The notes under the pieces were generated by a model that saw nothing but the letters and a program-made list of their open reading frames with translations, ran no database searches and was not told the origin of the DNA. Shown here one piece after another: positions 1 to 8,197 of a DNA stretch of 33,555 bases. The position numbers were made by a program, and so were the translations under genes. Within the stretch, counting starts at the first letter, position 1. The number at the start of each line of letters is the position of its first letter. Source of the stretch: Balneolaceae bacterium (GTDB lineage: Bacteria > Bacteroidota > Rhodothermia > Balneolales > Balneolaceae); assembly GCA_007134085.1 (NCBI GenBank), contig SLLL01000150.1:1-33555 (forward strand), given 5' to 3'.

Positions 1-534
1 TCAAAAATTGACCGAAGGGAAGCCATTAAACGCAGCGCGGCCCTGCTCGGGTTTACCGGCAGCGCGCCTTTGCTCACAGCTTTACTGAAAGGATGCAGCA
101 ATATTTCTGATGAATCATGGAAGCCAAAAGTACTTACTAGTGATCAGTTACAGGCTGCTGCAGATTTGGCTGAGGTTATTTTCCCCCGGACGGAAACTCC
201 GGGTGCAAAAGATGCAAAAGTGGAGCGATTTATCGACAGCCTGGCCGATGGATATTTTTCTCCGGAAGAGAAAGAGTACATGCTCCACGGCCTCAACAGC
301 CTGGTTAGTGATAACTTCACCGGAATGAGCTTTGAAAAGCAAAATGAATTTGTGAAAGAGTGGATTCAACAGCCCAATGGAGAATCATTTTTCCGTTTTT
401 TTAAGCAGTTCGCATCTCTCGGTTTCTTCTCATCTGAGCCGGGAGCCACACAGGTTCTGAATTACATTCCCATACCGGGTTATTATTCCGGCTGCCAACC
501 GTTGGATGCCGTTGGTGGCAGAACGTGGGGGTAA
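1..534 (+). CDS. Gluconate 2-dehydrogenase subunit 3-like protein, Tat-exported (5' end cut)
   Basis: The reading frame is open from the first base and starts SKIDRREAIKRSAALLG, a twin-arginine signal, so probably only the start codon lies outside the window. The signal ends in LLKGCSN, so the mature protein may be a Tat-exported lipoprotein. The rest (about 150 residues) has the pattern of the gluconate 2-dehydrogenase subunit 3 family (AAADLAEVIFPRTETPGAKDAKV, helical, then a YFSPEEKEYML segment). Members of that family are small periplasmic partners of membrane-associated FAD-dependent GMC-type sugar or alcohol dehydrogenases. No GMC oxidoreductase follows in this window, so the partner, if linked, is upstream. 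The family call is from recognised sequence pattern and the partner is inferred. Confidence 0.75.
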   Translation, partial: SKIDRREAIKRSAALLGFTGSAPLLTALLKGCSNISDESWKPKVLTSDQLQAAADLAEVIFPRTETPGAKDAKVERFIDSLADGYFSPEEKEYMLHGLNSLVSDNFTGMSFEKQNEFVKEWIQQPNGESFFRFFKQFASLGFFSSEPGATQVLNYIPIPGYYSGCQPLDAVGGRTWG

Positions 535-667
535 CTGAGTTTGTAAAAATCTCTTTCATGATGCTTATGATTAGAAATAATTTATATGATATAAACTCGA
601 AAATTATGATCACGGCCCTGATAAAAAGTGCCTCTCGGCATTACGTATTTACCCTTAATTGAAATTG

Positions 668-685
668 ATATAGATTGAGCTATAT
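668..685. promoter_or_regulatory. Short perfect inverted repeat upstream of the hydrolase
   Basis: ATATAG and CTATAT form a perfect 6-bp inverted repeat with a 6-nt spacer, about 80 bp before the hydrolase start. It could be a weak operator or chance in an AT-rich gap. The rest of the 232-bp gap (535-766) shows no other clear element. Confidence 0.2.
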
Positions 686-766
686 GAGGTTACGAAAGTC
701 TTGGGTCATCACGATATTTTAAATAATTCAAAGACTTCACATATCAAAACAAATTCTCTTTTAACA

Positions 767-1522
767 ATGCCCGAATTCATCACAACACCCGATAACCAGC
801 GAATTGCCTATCGCCATCTGGCCGGTTCGCTGCCAACCATCATTTTTCTTCCCGGATTTTTTTCGAATATGGAGGGCACCAAAGCCACATTTTTTGAAGC
901 GCAGTGCAGAAAACGCGGGCAGGCCTATGTGCGGTTCGATTATCGAGGACATGGTGCCTCGGATGGCCGGTTTGAAGATGGAACCATAACCGACTGGCTG
1001 AATGATGCGCTTCTGGTTATCGGCCGGATTGCTAAAAAACCGGTGCTGGTTGTGGGTTCTTCGATGGGCGGGTGGCTGGCACTGCTGGCTGCCCTGATGC
1101 GCCCGAATAAAATACGTGGCCTTGTAGGAATTGCATCATCACCAGATTTCACAAAATCCATTTATGAGGAGAGGTTGAATGATGAGCAGAGAGCTATGAT
1201 AGACCGCCAGGGATACATCTTATCGCCATCTGAGTACCGAGAGGAGCCAGTCAAAATCACAAAAAGACTCCTTGAAAGCGGGAATGAGCATTTGCTGTTG
1301 AACCGCGATTCACTCGATTTGGACATACCCGTTTGCCTGGTCCATGGAGAAATGGATGCGGATGTACCCTGGCAAAAATCTCAAGAGTTGTATGATAAAA
1401 TTGGAGAGGGGCACAGTGAACTGATTCTGATACCGGATGGTGACCACCGGCTTTCACATCCTCAGCATCTCGAGCTTTTGGATGAATGCATTCAAAAAGT
1501 GATATCTAAAATGAGGGCTTAA
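767..1522 (+). CDS. Alpha/beta hydrolase, ABHD10-like serine esterase/thioesterase
   Basis: A 251-residue cytoplasmic alpha/beta hydrolase. I chose the ATG at 767 over an upstream TTG at 701 because the protein then begins MPEFITTPDNQRIAYR, the usual first strand. The segment around residues 27-68 (LPGF..NMEGTKA, then RFDYRGHGASDG) matches the ABHD10 branch, whose animal members hydrolyse acyl-glucuronides and S-acyl groups. The nucleophile elbow is GSSMG (Ser99), the acid is Asp197 in HGEMDADVP, and the base is His227 in GDHRL, so the catalytic triad is complete. There is no signal peptide. It converges with the LamG lipoprotein gene, and their stop codons overlap on a TTAA. The substrate is unknown. 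Confidence 0.85.
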   Translation: MPEFITTPDNQRIAYRHLAGSLPTIIFLPGFFSNMEGTKATFFEAQCRKRGQAYVRFDYRGHGASDGRFEDGTITDWLNDALLVIGRIAKKPVLVVGSSMGGWLALLAALMRPNKIRGLVGIASSPDFTKSIYEERLNDEQRAMIDRQGYILSPSEYREEPVKITKRLLESGNEHLLLNRDSLDLDIPVCLVHGEMDADVPWQKSQELYDKIGEGHSELILIPDGDHRLSHPQHLELLDECIQKVISKMRA

Positions 1523-2385
1523 TCCAATAAATCTCCCAATGGATTTTCGAGTAAGTAGATGCGTTTAATCTCTGATTTACTCAATTCCCTGTTAAAAATT
1601 GCCAGTTCATCCATATATCCCCTGAAATTGTATCCTAACCAGATGGCTAATAGCTCAGGGTTCCAACTGATGGTTTGATCTCTTCCTGATAACGTACCGA
1701 CAAGCCTCCCGTTGATATATCCGAGTGCTTCACCATCTGGTGCTGCGGAATTGAAATTTCTGAAGGTGAACGCCACATGTGTCCACTCATCACTGCTGAA
1801 AACAGGCTCTGAAAATTCTATCATAGGCCGTTCTTCAAAAGGTACATCATCCCAGTCGCGTAGTTCAGGGTCCCAGATTTCTCTGTCAGCAAAAAAGGCA
1901 AACCGGAAAATGCGTTCTTCATCATCCGTAAAGTCAACAAACAGTGCGCCGTCGTTCCAGCCTGAGTCTGTTAGTAATAGTGGATCGGAAAATCCGTCAG
2001 GCAGGCATTCATCAGGGGTAAGCCTCATCCAGAATGATACGGTTCCGCTCCAGTCAGTATCCCGGTGTTGAATATTATTCTCCCCTTTGTAGAAGTATAC
2101 GGGTGTCCAGGAGTTGTCTATCCAAAGCGCATTGCCATATTTACCCTCATTTTCATGGATCGCAACATGTTCATTGCCGGCCTGCATCAAAACTGGTTCA
2201 TTCCGGCCCGCCCAGGTTGGCGACATATAAAAGTTGGGGTCACCATTTGCAAAATCGGCTTCGAGTCCGTCATCAAATGACGCATAAAAAGTGAGTGATT
2301 CGATGAAATCTACCTGATTGCTATTTCCGGTGCAAGCGGATAGGTTAATGGCGAATAAAATGGCCAAAAAGTGTTTGAAGTTCAT
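1519..2385 (-). CDS. LamG/concanavalin A-like domain lipoprotein
   Basis: A 288-residue lipoprotein. The signal ends in LSAC (Cys18). From about residue 30 the sequence reads FYASFDDGLEADFANGDP, then VSFWMRL, DEWTHVAFTFRN, GYINGRLVGTLSG and GYMDELAIFNRELSKSEIKRIY. This is the hallmark order of LamG-like (laminin G type 3) jelly-roll domains, including the C-terminal 'DE[LV]..[FY]NR.Ls..EI..iY' strand. Such domains usually bind polysaccharide or act as adhesive modules. No catalytic residues are visible. It should be anchored in the outer membrane or its periplasmic face. Transcription runs away from abgT out of a 183-bp divergent gap. Confidence 0.8.
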   Translation of the reverse strand: MNFKHFLAILFAINLSACTGNSNQVDFIESLTFYASFDDGLEADFANGDPNFYMSPTWAGRNEPVLMQAGNEHVAIHENEGKYGNALWIDNSWTPVYFYKGENNIQHRDTDWSGTVSFWMRLTPDECLPDGFSDPLLLTDSGWNDGALFVDFTDDEERIFRFAFFADREIWDPELRDWDDVPFEERPMIEFSEPVFSSDEWTHVAFTFRNFNSAAPDGEALGYINGRLVGTLSGRDQTISWNPELLAIWLGYNFRGYMDELAIFNRELSKSEIKRIYLLENPLGDLLD

Positions 2386-2568
2386 ACATCCGGTTTTTGG
2401 TGAGTAAATGATAGCTGCTATGTTTGAACGATAGTATTATTTTTTTTCGAGTTTTTCATGATTTTTGATCTGCTAAGTTTTACAACTAAAGTTTTTTCTT
2501 GCAAAGCAACCCGAAAGCCTTATTTTCAGCAATTGAATGATTTCAACCTGTAACTAATCCTGAAAAGC

Positions 2569-4164
2569 GTGACAGAAGAGGCCAAAGAGACAGAAAATGA
2601 GATGCCCCAGAGTGAGGGCAGAGGAACACTGTTTGATAAGTTTCTCAATGTAATTGAAACATTAGGAAATAAGCTGCCCGATCCGGCGATGCTTTTCTTC
2701 TTCCTGATGTTAATTGTATGGGCGGTTTCAGCAATTTTGGCTCCATTCAACTTCACAGAAATTGATCCGCGCACCGGTGAACAGCTGGTTGTGCAAAATC
2801 AGCTTACCGGAGAAAGCCTTGCCGATTTCCTCGCAGGAATGATTCAAACATTTGTGCTTTTTGCACCGCTGGGCATTGTTTTAGTTGCAATGCTTGGTGT
2901 TGGGGTGGCAGAACACTCCGGCTGGATTGATGCCGGCCTGAAAAAACTTCTTGGCTTTACGCCGGTTTCATTTTTAACCCCAATGCTCATTTTTATTGCA
3001 ATCGTCAGCCATACTGCGGCTGATGCAGGTTATGTTTTGGTAATTCCTTTGGGAGGGGTGATTTTTTATGCGGCGGGCAGGCATCCGCTTGCCGGTATTG
3101 CAGCTGCATTTGCGGGTGTTAGTGGTGGCTTTTCTGCCAACTTTGTTCCCTCAGCGATTGACCCGCTTTTGTCGAGTATTACGCTTGAAGCTGCGAGAAT
3201 TGTTGATCCTGAATTTGTGATAAACCCTATCAATAACTGGTACTTTACATCTGCATCATGTTTGTTGATTGTAGCAGTTGGCTGGTATATAACGGATAAA
3301 ATTGTAGAGCCCAGATTGAGCGGAATCGAAGTGGATGGCGACGAAGATGAGATGCCACAAATGGAAAAAGTAACAGAACAGGAGAGCCGTGCTTTCTGGT
3401 ATGGTTTTATTGCTATGATGCTTGGGCTTATTGGTTTGATTGCATGGGCGTGGCCTGAAACATCCGGGCTTAGAGACCAAAACTGGGAAAACCCTGAAGT
3501 AAGCTCTCTGTTCTCACCAAATGCAGCACTGATGCAAGCTATTGTACCGCTTATATTTGTACTCTTGCTGATACCGGGCGTGGTTTATGGATATGCATCC
3601 GGCAAGTATAAGAGTTCGAAGGATATGATCGACAATATGACGAAGTCGATGCAAAGTATGGGTTACTACATAGTGATGGCTTTTTTCTGTGCTCTCTTTA
3701 TTGATGCGTTTAACCAGTCGAATGTAGGGCTCTTGATCGCTGTAAAAGGTGCAAACTTACTTGAATCTCTTGCGTTGCCAGGGCAGGTTACGATTGTTGG
3801 GATCATTTTTCTGAGTGCATTTGTGAACCTGCTGGTGGGCTCTGCATCTGCCAAGTGGCTTCTCATCGCTCCGATTTTTGTGCCAATGCTGATGCAGCTT
3901 GGAATCTCTCCTGATTTAACTCAGGCCGCCTACCGTGTTGGTGATTCTGTATCAAACATTATTACACCGCTGCTGCCTTATTTCCCGCTTGTTGTGGTAT
4001 TCTGCCAGCGATATGTAAAGAACACTGGAATTGGAACACTGATCTCGATGATGCTGCCTTACTCAATTATCTTCCTAATTACTTGGACGATATTCCTGCT
4101 GGGATATTGGGCTCTTGGAATTCCTCTGAGTTTCGAGGCACATTACGTATATCCGGCTCCTTGA
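2569..4164 (+). CDS. AbgT-family transporter
   Basis: A 531-residue inner-membrane protein with 11-13 hydrophobic segments. Family signatures are clear: SHTAADAGYVLVIPLGG and GRHPLAGIAAAFAGVSGGFSANF in the first half, and NLLVGSASAKWLLIAPIFVP with YRVGDSVSNIITPLLPYF in the second. These are the two re-entrant hairpin and unwound-helix regions of AbgT/MtrF/YdaH transporters. Characterised members import p-aminobenzoyl-glutamate or export sulfonamide drugs by ion-coupled transport; the direction here cannot be read from sequence. The start taken is GTG at 2569; an ATG at 2602 is possible and would remove an acidic N-terminal tail. There is no abgA/abgB amidohydrolase neighbour. It converges on hisE with a palindrome between them. 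Confidence 0.88.
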   Translation: MTEEAKETENEMPQSEGRGTLFDKFLNVIETLGNKLPDPAMLFFFLMLIVWAVSAILAPFNFTEIDPRTGEQLVVQNQLTGESLADFLAGMIQTFVLFAPLGIVLVAMLGVGVAEHSGWIDAGLKKLLGFTPVSFLTPMLIFIAIVSHTAADAGYVLVIPLGGVIFYAAGRHPLAGIAAAFAGVSGGFSANFVPSAIDPLLSSITLEAARIVDPEFVINPINNWYFTSASCLLIVAVGWYITDKIVEPRLSGIEVDGDEDEMPQMEKVTEQESRAFWYGFIAMMLGLIGLIAWAWPETSGLRDQNWENPEVSSLFSPNAALMQAIVPLIFVLLLIPGVVYGYASGKYKSSKDMIDNMTKSMQSMGYYIVMAFFCALFIDAFNQSNVGLLIAVKGANLLESLALPGQVTIVGIIFLSAFVNLLVGSASAKWLLIAPIFVPMLMQLGISPDLTQAAYRVGDSVSNIITPLLPYFPLVVVFCQRYVKNTGIGTLISMMLPYSIIFLITWTIFLLGYWALGIPLSFEAHYVYPAP

Positions 4165-4165
4165 T

Positions 4166-4231
4166 AGTCTTAAGATGTGAGTCTTGAGTCGTGAGAGTTA
4201 TTTAATTCCTCACGATTCACGACTCACGACT
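4166..4231. repeat. REP-like palindrome, copy A (hisE end/abgT end)
   Basis: Two arms (about 4172-4195 and 4208-4231) pair over more than 20 bp with few mismatches around an AT-rich loop. The left arm contains GTGAGTCTTGAGTCGTGAG (4177-4195), identical to the reverse complement of 11512-11530 in copy B. The arms are built from GAGTC[TG]T-like heptamers. The hisE stop codon (4230-4232) lies at the outer edge. The element separates convergent abgT and hisE and may serve as a bidirectional terminator or mRNA stabiliser, though no T-tract follows on either side. Confidence 0.75.
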
Positions 4232-4529
4232 ATTTTTTACTTCTCAGCATCATCTCCTGGATAACCGTATCGAGCGGGATCTCTCTTTCAACGAGCAGTA
4301 CAAGCAGGTGATAAAGTACATCTGCAGCTTCGTTTACAACTTCAGACTGTTTTTTGTTTTTAGACGCAATAATTGTCTCAACGGCTTCTTCACCTAATTT
4401 TTGAGCTATTTTGTCAATTCCTTTTTTGAACAGCCGGGTAGAGTAAGAGCCTTTAGGAAGGTCTTTCTTTCGCTCAATGAGCAGCCGTTCGAGGTCGTAT
4501 AAAAAAACAATTTCTTCTTTCGTAGCCAT
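4230..4529 (-). CDS. hisE: Phosphoribosyl-ATP pyrophosphatase (HisE), stand-alone
   Basis: Catalyses the second step of histidine synthesis, hydrolysing phosphoribosyl-ATP to phosphoribosyl-AMP and pyrophosphate in the cytoplasm. The 99 residues are the all-alpha MazG-like HisE domain only: GSYSTRLFKKGIDKIAQKLG, EEAVETIIA and NEAADVLYHLLVLL carry the acidic metal-binding residues. Many Bacteroidota fuse this domain to HisI (phosphoribosyl-AMP cyclohydrolase). Here no HisI domain precedes it and only 8 nt separate it from hisF, so HisI must be encoded elsewhere. It is the last gene of the his block, and its stop codon touches palindrome copy A. Confidence 0.95.
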   Translation of the reverse strand: MATKEEIVFLYDLERLLIERKKDLPKGSYSTRLFKKGIDKIAQKLGEEAVETIIASKNKKQSEVVNEAADVLYHLLVLLVEREIPLDTVIQEMMLRSKK

Positions 4530-4537
4530 AAATAGTT

Positions 4538-5311
4538 TTAGTCTGTTTGTTCTCTGATAAAGCGGACCGGAATACCGGCCTCCGCCATACTCTTTTTCAA
4601 TGTTTCAATTTCTATTTCTCTGAAGTGAAAAATACTTGCGGCAAGCACTGCATCGGCTTTTCCCAGAAGAACGGCATCTCTGCAATGTTCCATAGTGCCG
4701 GCTCCGCCACTCGCAATTACGGGAATAGTTACGTGATTGTTTACTTCATTCAGAAGATCCAGGTCGAAACCGGCTTTTGTACCGTCGCGGTCCATGCTTG
4801 TGAGAAGTATTTCCCCCGCACCAAGCTCTTCTGTTTTCTTAATCCACTCAAGCGCGTTGATACCGGTTGGTTCTGAACCGCCTTTTACAAAAACCTCCCA
4901 ATGGCCGTTCGTCTTTTTTGCATCAACAGCTGCCACCACTGCCTGCGAGCCAAATGCAACAGATGCACGTGTAATCAAATCGGGGTCACGAACAATAGCG
5001 CTGTTCAGAGAAACCTTGTCGGCCCCGGCTTTCAGAATCTCCTCAATCTCATCGACCGATCGGATGCCACCCCCAACAGTAAACGGTATACTTATCTCTC
5101 TCGCAATATCTTCCACAAGTTTTACAAGAGTTCTTCGTTTTTCTTTTGTAGCGGTTATGTCGAGAAAAACAAGTTCGTCGGCACCCTCGGTAGTGTAGCG
5201 CCGGGCAAGTTCAACGGGATCGCCGGCATCGCGAAGGCCGATAAAGTTTACCCCTTTAACGGTTCGGCCGTCTTTAATATCGAGGCATGGTATAATTCGT
5301 TTTGTGAGCAT
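4538..5311 (-). CDS. hisF: Imidazole glycerol phosphate synthase, cyclase subunit (HisF)
   Basis: The cyclase half of IGP synthase. It uses ammonia delivered by HisH to convert PRFAR to imidazole glycerol phosphate and AICAR. The 257 residues form a complete beta/alpha barrel. Asp11 (in [10 protein letters not shown]) and Asp130 (in VVAAVDAKK) are the known catalytic pair, and the phosphate-binding glycines are in FTVGGGIRS and [10 protein letters not shown]. It is followed 8 nt later by hisE. Upstream the cluster is interrupted by the oppositely oriented serpin, so hisF-hisE must either use a promoter in 5312-5430 or depend on transcription reading through antisense to the serpin. Confidence 0.97.
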   Translation of the reverse strand: MLTKRIIPCLDIKDGRTVKGVNFIGLRDAGDPVELARRYTTEGADELVFLDITATKEKRRTLVKLVEDIAREISIPFTVGGGIRSVDEIEEILKAGADKVSLNSAIVRDPDLITRASVAFGSQAVVAAVDAKKTNGHWEVFVKGGSEPTGINALEWIKKTEELGAGEILLTSMDRDGTKAGFDLDLLNEVNNHVTIPVIASGGAGTMEHCRDAVLLGKADAVLAASIFHFREIEIETLKKSMAEAGIPVRFIREQTD

Positions 5312-5430
5312 CTTTTTGAGAGCTCATAAGATAAAAAGAATATTCACAAAGAAAGTATATTGTTTCTAAGTAACTGCATTAAGAATTAGTAAAAAATCAG
5401 AAAGAAAAAATGAGGAATGAGGTGACAGGA

Positions 5431-6690
5431 ATGAGAGTACTCACACATATAAAACCCCTACTGTTTATACTCGCGGCCATATTAGTAAGCGGTTGCAATA
5501 ACGGTATTGTAGGCCCCGGCCTGCCAAAAGGGGAGTTGCCCCGTGAGTTAACACCTCAAGAAAAGATACTCATTGAGGCCGACAGCAAATTCAGTTACGA
5601 GATCTTTAAAAGAACGGTTGCTTTTGATAGTGACGAAGAGAACCTGATGATATCTCCGTTGAGCATATCTATGGCACTGGCGATGACTCTGAATGGAGCA
5701 AAAGAAGATACGTTCGATGAGATGCGCGAGGCTCTCTATTTAACCGATCTTGATATTGACGACATCAACAACGCCTTCAAATCGCTGACGGAACTGTTAA
5801 CCACAGCAGACCGCAGCGTTACGCTGAAAATTGCCAACTCCATTTGGTACAGAGAAGGTTTGCCGGTCGAGGAAGAGTTTCTTAGCTCCGTGCGAGATTT
5901 CTTCGATGCCCGTATTGAAGGGCTCGATTTTAATGATCCCGCAGCGCCTGATATTATAAACGCATGGGTTGAAGAAAATACGGAAGGCTTGATAAAGGAG
6001 ATCATCGAAGAAATTGAGCCGCATATGGTTATGTATTTAATCAATGCGCTCTATTTCAAGGGTGACTGGCTGCGGCCATTCGATATCGACGATACCCGGC
6101 GGGCAAATTTTCATCTTGAATCCGGCCGAACCACTCAGGTAGATATGATGCATCAGGAAGGGAAATTTGCGCTCTATTTTTCGGAAGATGTGCAGATGAT
6201 TGAAATTCCGTACGGCGACAGCCTCTTTTCGATGACTGTTCTGATGCCGGCAGATCCCGACATGCCAATCACTCAGTTTGTCGATGAAAAACTATCTGCC
6301 GCAAACCTCAACTCATGGCGGTCAAATATGTTTGTGGATTCGAGGGATATCACACTGCAGCTTCCAAAATTTGAATTTGAGTACGAACTCGAATACAACG
6401 ACATCCTTAAAGCAATGGGAATCAGAAAAGCGTTTGATGAGTGGGAAGCCAACCTTAAGGGAATTGCTGATGTATCACCACAGAACCTTTTCATCGACGA
6501 AGTAAAGCACAAAACATTTATCAGAATTGATGAAGAGGGAACCGAAGCTGCCGCTGTTACAAGTATTGGGATTGGTATAACGTCCATGCCACCGCAAATG
6601 ATTGTTGACAGGCCTTTTGTCTTTATCATCCACGAACGGGAAAGTGGCACAAACCTCTTTATGGGCAAAGTGATGAATCCTGCTCTGTAG
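5431..6690 (+). CDS. Lipoprotein serpin, inhibitory-type hinge, within the his cluster
   Basis: A 419-residue serpin (serine protease inhibitor fold) with a lipoprotein signal ending LVSGC. I prefer ATG 5431, behind GAGGTGACAGGA, over ATG 5410, which adds seven residues. Serpin signatures are present: NLMISPLSISMALAMTLNGA, LINALYFKGDW, and the C-terminal DRPFVFIIHE..SGTNLFMGKVMNP. The reactive loop has the inhibitory hinge EEGTEAAAVT. By alignment with alpha-1-antitrypsin the scissile bond is Thr384-Ser385, followed by MPP, which suggests a protease with a small or beta-branched P1 preference (inference). It is probably tethered on the envelope facing the periplasm or outside. It lies on the strand opposite hisA and hisF, with 11 nt to the hisA stop. 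Confidence 0.93.
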   Translation: MRVLTHIKPLLFILAAILVSGCNNGIVGPGLPKGELPRELTPQEKILIEADSKFSYEIFKRTVAFDSDEENLMISPLSISMALAMTLNGAKEDTFDEMREALYLTDLDIDDINNAFKSLTELLTTADRSVTLKIANSIWYREGLPVEEEFLSSVRDFFDARIEGLDFNDPAAPDIINAWVEENTEGLIKEIIEEIEPHMVMYLINALYFKGDWLRPFDIDDTRRANFHLESGRTTQVDMMHQEGKFALYFSEDVQMIEIPYGDSLFSMTVLMPADPDMPITQFVDEKLSAANLNSWRSNMFVDSRDITLQLPKFEFEYELEYNDILKAMGIRKAFDEWEANLKGIADVSPQNLFIDEVKHKTFIRIDEEGTEAAAVTSIGIGITSMPPQMIVDRPFVFIIHERESGTNLFMGKVMNPAL

Positions 6691-6701
6691 CGGCTGCAAG
6701 G

Positions 6702-7418
6702 TTAGCCATTTAGTTGTTTCATTTCGTCAAGGCGTATGTGCCCTTCATAATACGCCTTGCCTACAACTACTCCATACATTCCGATATTCTGAACATTCAC
6801 AAGATCACTGAGTTTTGAAACCCCACCTGATGCAATCCAGTTGAGCGATGGAAACCGAGTTTGCAAATCGCGGTACATCTCAATATTTGGCCCGCTGAGC
6901 ATCCCGTCTCTCGCAATATCAGTACTTAGCACGGTTTTGAGCCCGGCATCAATCATGGGGTTTAGAAATTCTTCTATCGGTTTGTCGGAAGTTTCCAGCC
7001 AGCCGCCAAATGCGAGTTTCCCATCTTTCAGATCGAGCCCAAGTATCATCTTGTCGGGGTGATCGGTAATTGCCTGCAGCCACTCCCCGGGCTTTTTCAC
7101 AACCATGGATGAGCAGATTACACCATTTAAACCCGCATCCAGAAGAGTGTCAATATCCTTGCGCGAACGCACCCCACCCCCTGTTTGCACCGAAAGGCCA
7201 ATCTCATTGATGATACTTCTGATGATTGGCAGATTTTCGAAACGTCCGCTTTTTGCACCATTCAGGTCCACCACGTGGATATGGGAAAATCCCGCTGCTT
7301 TAAATTTTGCAGCTTCATCAAGTGCATCGTGATTATAGATTGTTTTTTTTGCATAATCGCCTTTTTGCAGGCGAACTACCTGCCCGTCAAGAAGGTCAAT
7401 AGCGGGGATGATATTCAT
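6702..7418 (-). CDS. hisA: ProFAR isomerase (HisA)
   Basis: Isomerises the aminoaldose ProFAR to the aminoketose PRFAR by an Amadori rearrangement, feeding HisF-HisH. The 238 residues are a beta/alpha barrel homologous to HisF. Asp8 (MNIIPAIDLLDG) and Asp129 (ILGLDLKDG) are the catalytic acid/base pair. QTGGGVRS and WIASGGVS carry the two phosphate-binding loops. A 91-nt gap separates it from hisH upstream. Its 3' end faces the serpin gene, which breaks the hisA-hisF adjacency usual in bacteria. Confidence 0.96.
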   Translation of the reverse strand: MNIIPAIDLLDGQVVRLQKGDYAKKTIYNHDALDEAAKFKAAGFSHIHVVDLNGAKSGRFENLPIIRSIINEIGLSVQTGGGVRSRKDIDTLLDAGLNGVICSSMVVKKPGEWLQAITDHPDKMILGLDLKDGKLAFGGWLETSDKPIEEFLNPMIDAGLKTVLSTDIARDGMLSGPNIEMYRDLQTRFPSLNWIASGGVSKLSDLVNVQNIGMYGVVVGKAYYEGHIRLDEMKQLNG

Positions 7419-7509
7419 AAAAAGTGATTGCTTTTAGCCTGATTTTTCAGTGGAATCAAAAATACAAAAACCGCACTCCAAAACCTGATGAAAGCAGCTC
7501 GGAAGAGAA

Positions 7510-8133
7510 CTAAGAAGTGCCCGATTGTTTTATCTCTTCGGGTTTATAGACAAGATTAAGAAAGTTTTGAAGAAGTAGTGAGCCAACCTGGCCTGATTTT
7601 TCAGGATGAAATTGAACTCCCATAAAATTGTCTTTGGCAACTACGGCAGCAAAATCTTTGATATAGTTGCAGGAGGCAAGAGTATGTTCATTAGTGGGGG
7701 CGTAGTAGCCGTGTACATAGTACAGAAATTGCTTGTTGCCAATACCTGTAATAAGCGGATGATTTTGAAGGGGGTTAAATTGATTCCATCCCATGTGAGG
7801 GACTTTGGCTTTTGATGAATCAAATTTTTTAAGCCGGCCGGGAATAATACCCAAGGTTTTACAATCGCCCTCTTCTGATGACTCAAACAGAAGCTGCATA
7901 CCAAGACAGATACCCAGAACTGGTTTTGTGGTATTCTTAATCCAAACATCCAGGTCTTTCGCGCGCAGGTCGTCCATAGCGGCGGCGGCATGCCCAACCC
8001 CGGGAAAGATGATGGCATCAGCTTTTTCGAGCTCTTCTGTATTGTCGGATACAAAAAATTTTGCACCCAACCGCGACAATGCGTTTTCTACGGATGCCAG
8101 GTTACCAGCTTTGTATTTAATGATTCCTATCAT
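7510..8133 (-). CDS. hisH: Imidazole glycerol phosphate synthase, glutaminase subunit (HisH)
   Basis: The glutamine amidotransferase half of IGP synthase. It hydrolyses glutamine and channels ammonia to HisF. The 207-residue class I glutaminase has the nucleophile Cys76 in GICLGMQLL and the His176/Glu178 pair in VQFHPEKSG. It begins MIGIIKYKAGNLASVENAL, the usual first strand and oxyanion region (IIFPGVGHAAAAM). It lies 64 nt downstream of hisB, so it is probably in the same transcript. Confidence 0.96.
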   Translation of the reverse strand: MIGIIKYKAGNLASVENALSRLGAKFFVSDNTEELEKADAIIFPGVGHAAAAMDDLRAKDLDVWIKNTTKPVLGICLGMQLLFESSEEGDCKTLGIIPGRLKKFDSSKAKVPHMGWNQFNPLQNHPLITGIGNKQFLYYVHGYYAPTNEHTLASCNYIKDFAAVVAKDNFMGVQFHPEKSGQVGSLLLQNFLNLVYKPEEIKQSGTS

Positions 8134-8197
8134 TGGTATTGAGTAACAAACTTACATTGAATTGAGAGCTTTGATTCAAACCCTTCGTAATCAATAC

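Noticed and set aside
2034-2294. Plus-strand open frame inside the LamG lipoprotein gene
   Set aside because: It overlaps a well-supported lipoprotein in antisense, and its protein shows no signal or family pattern.
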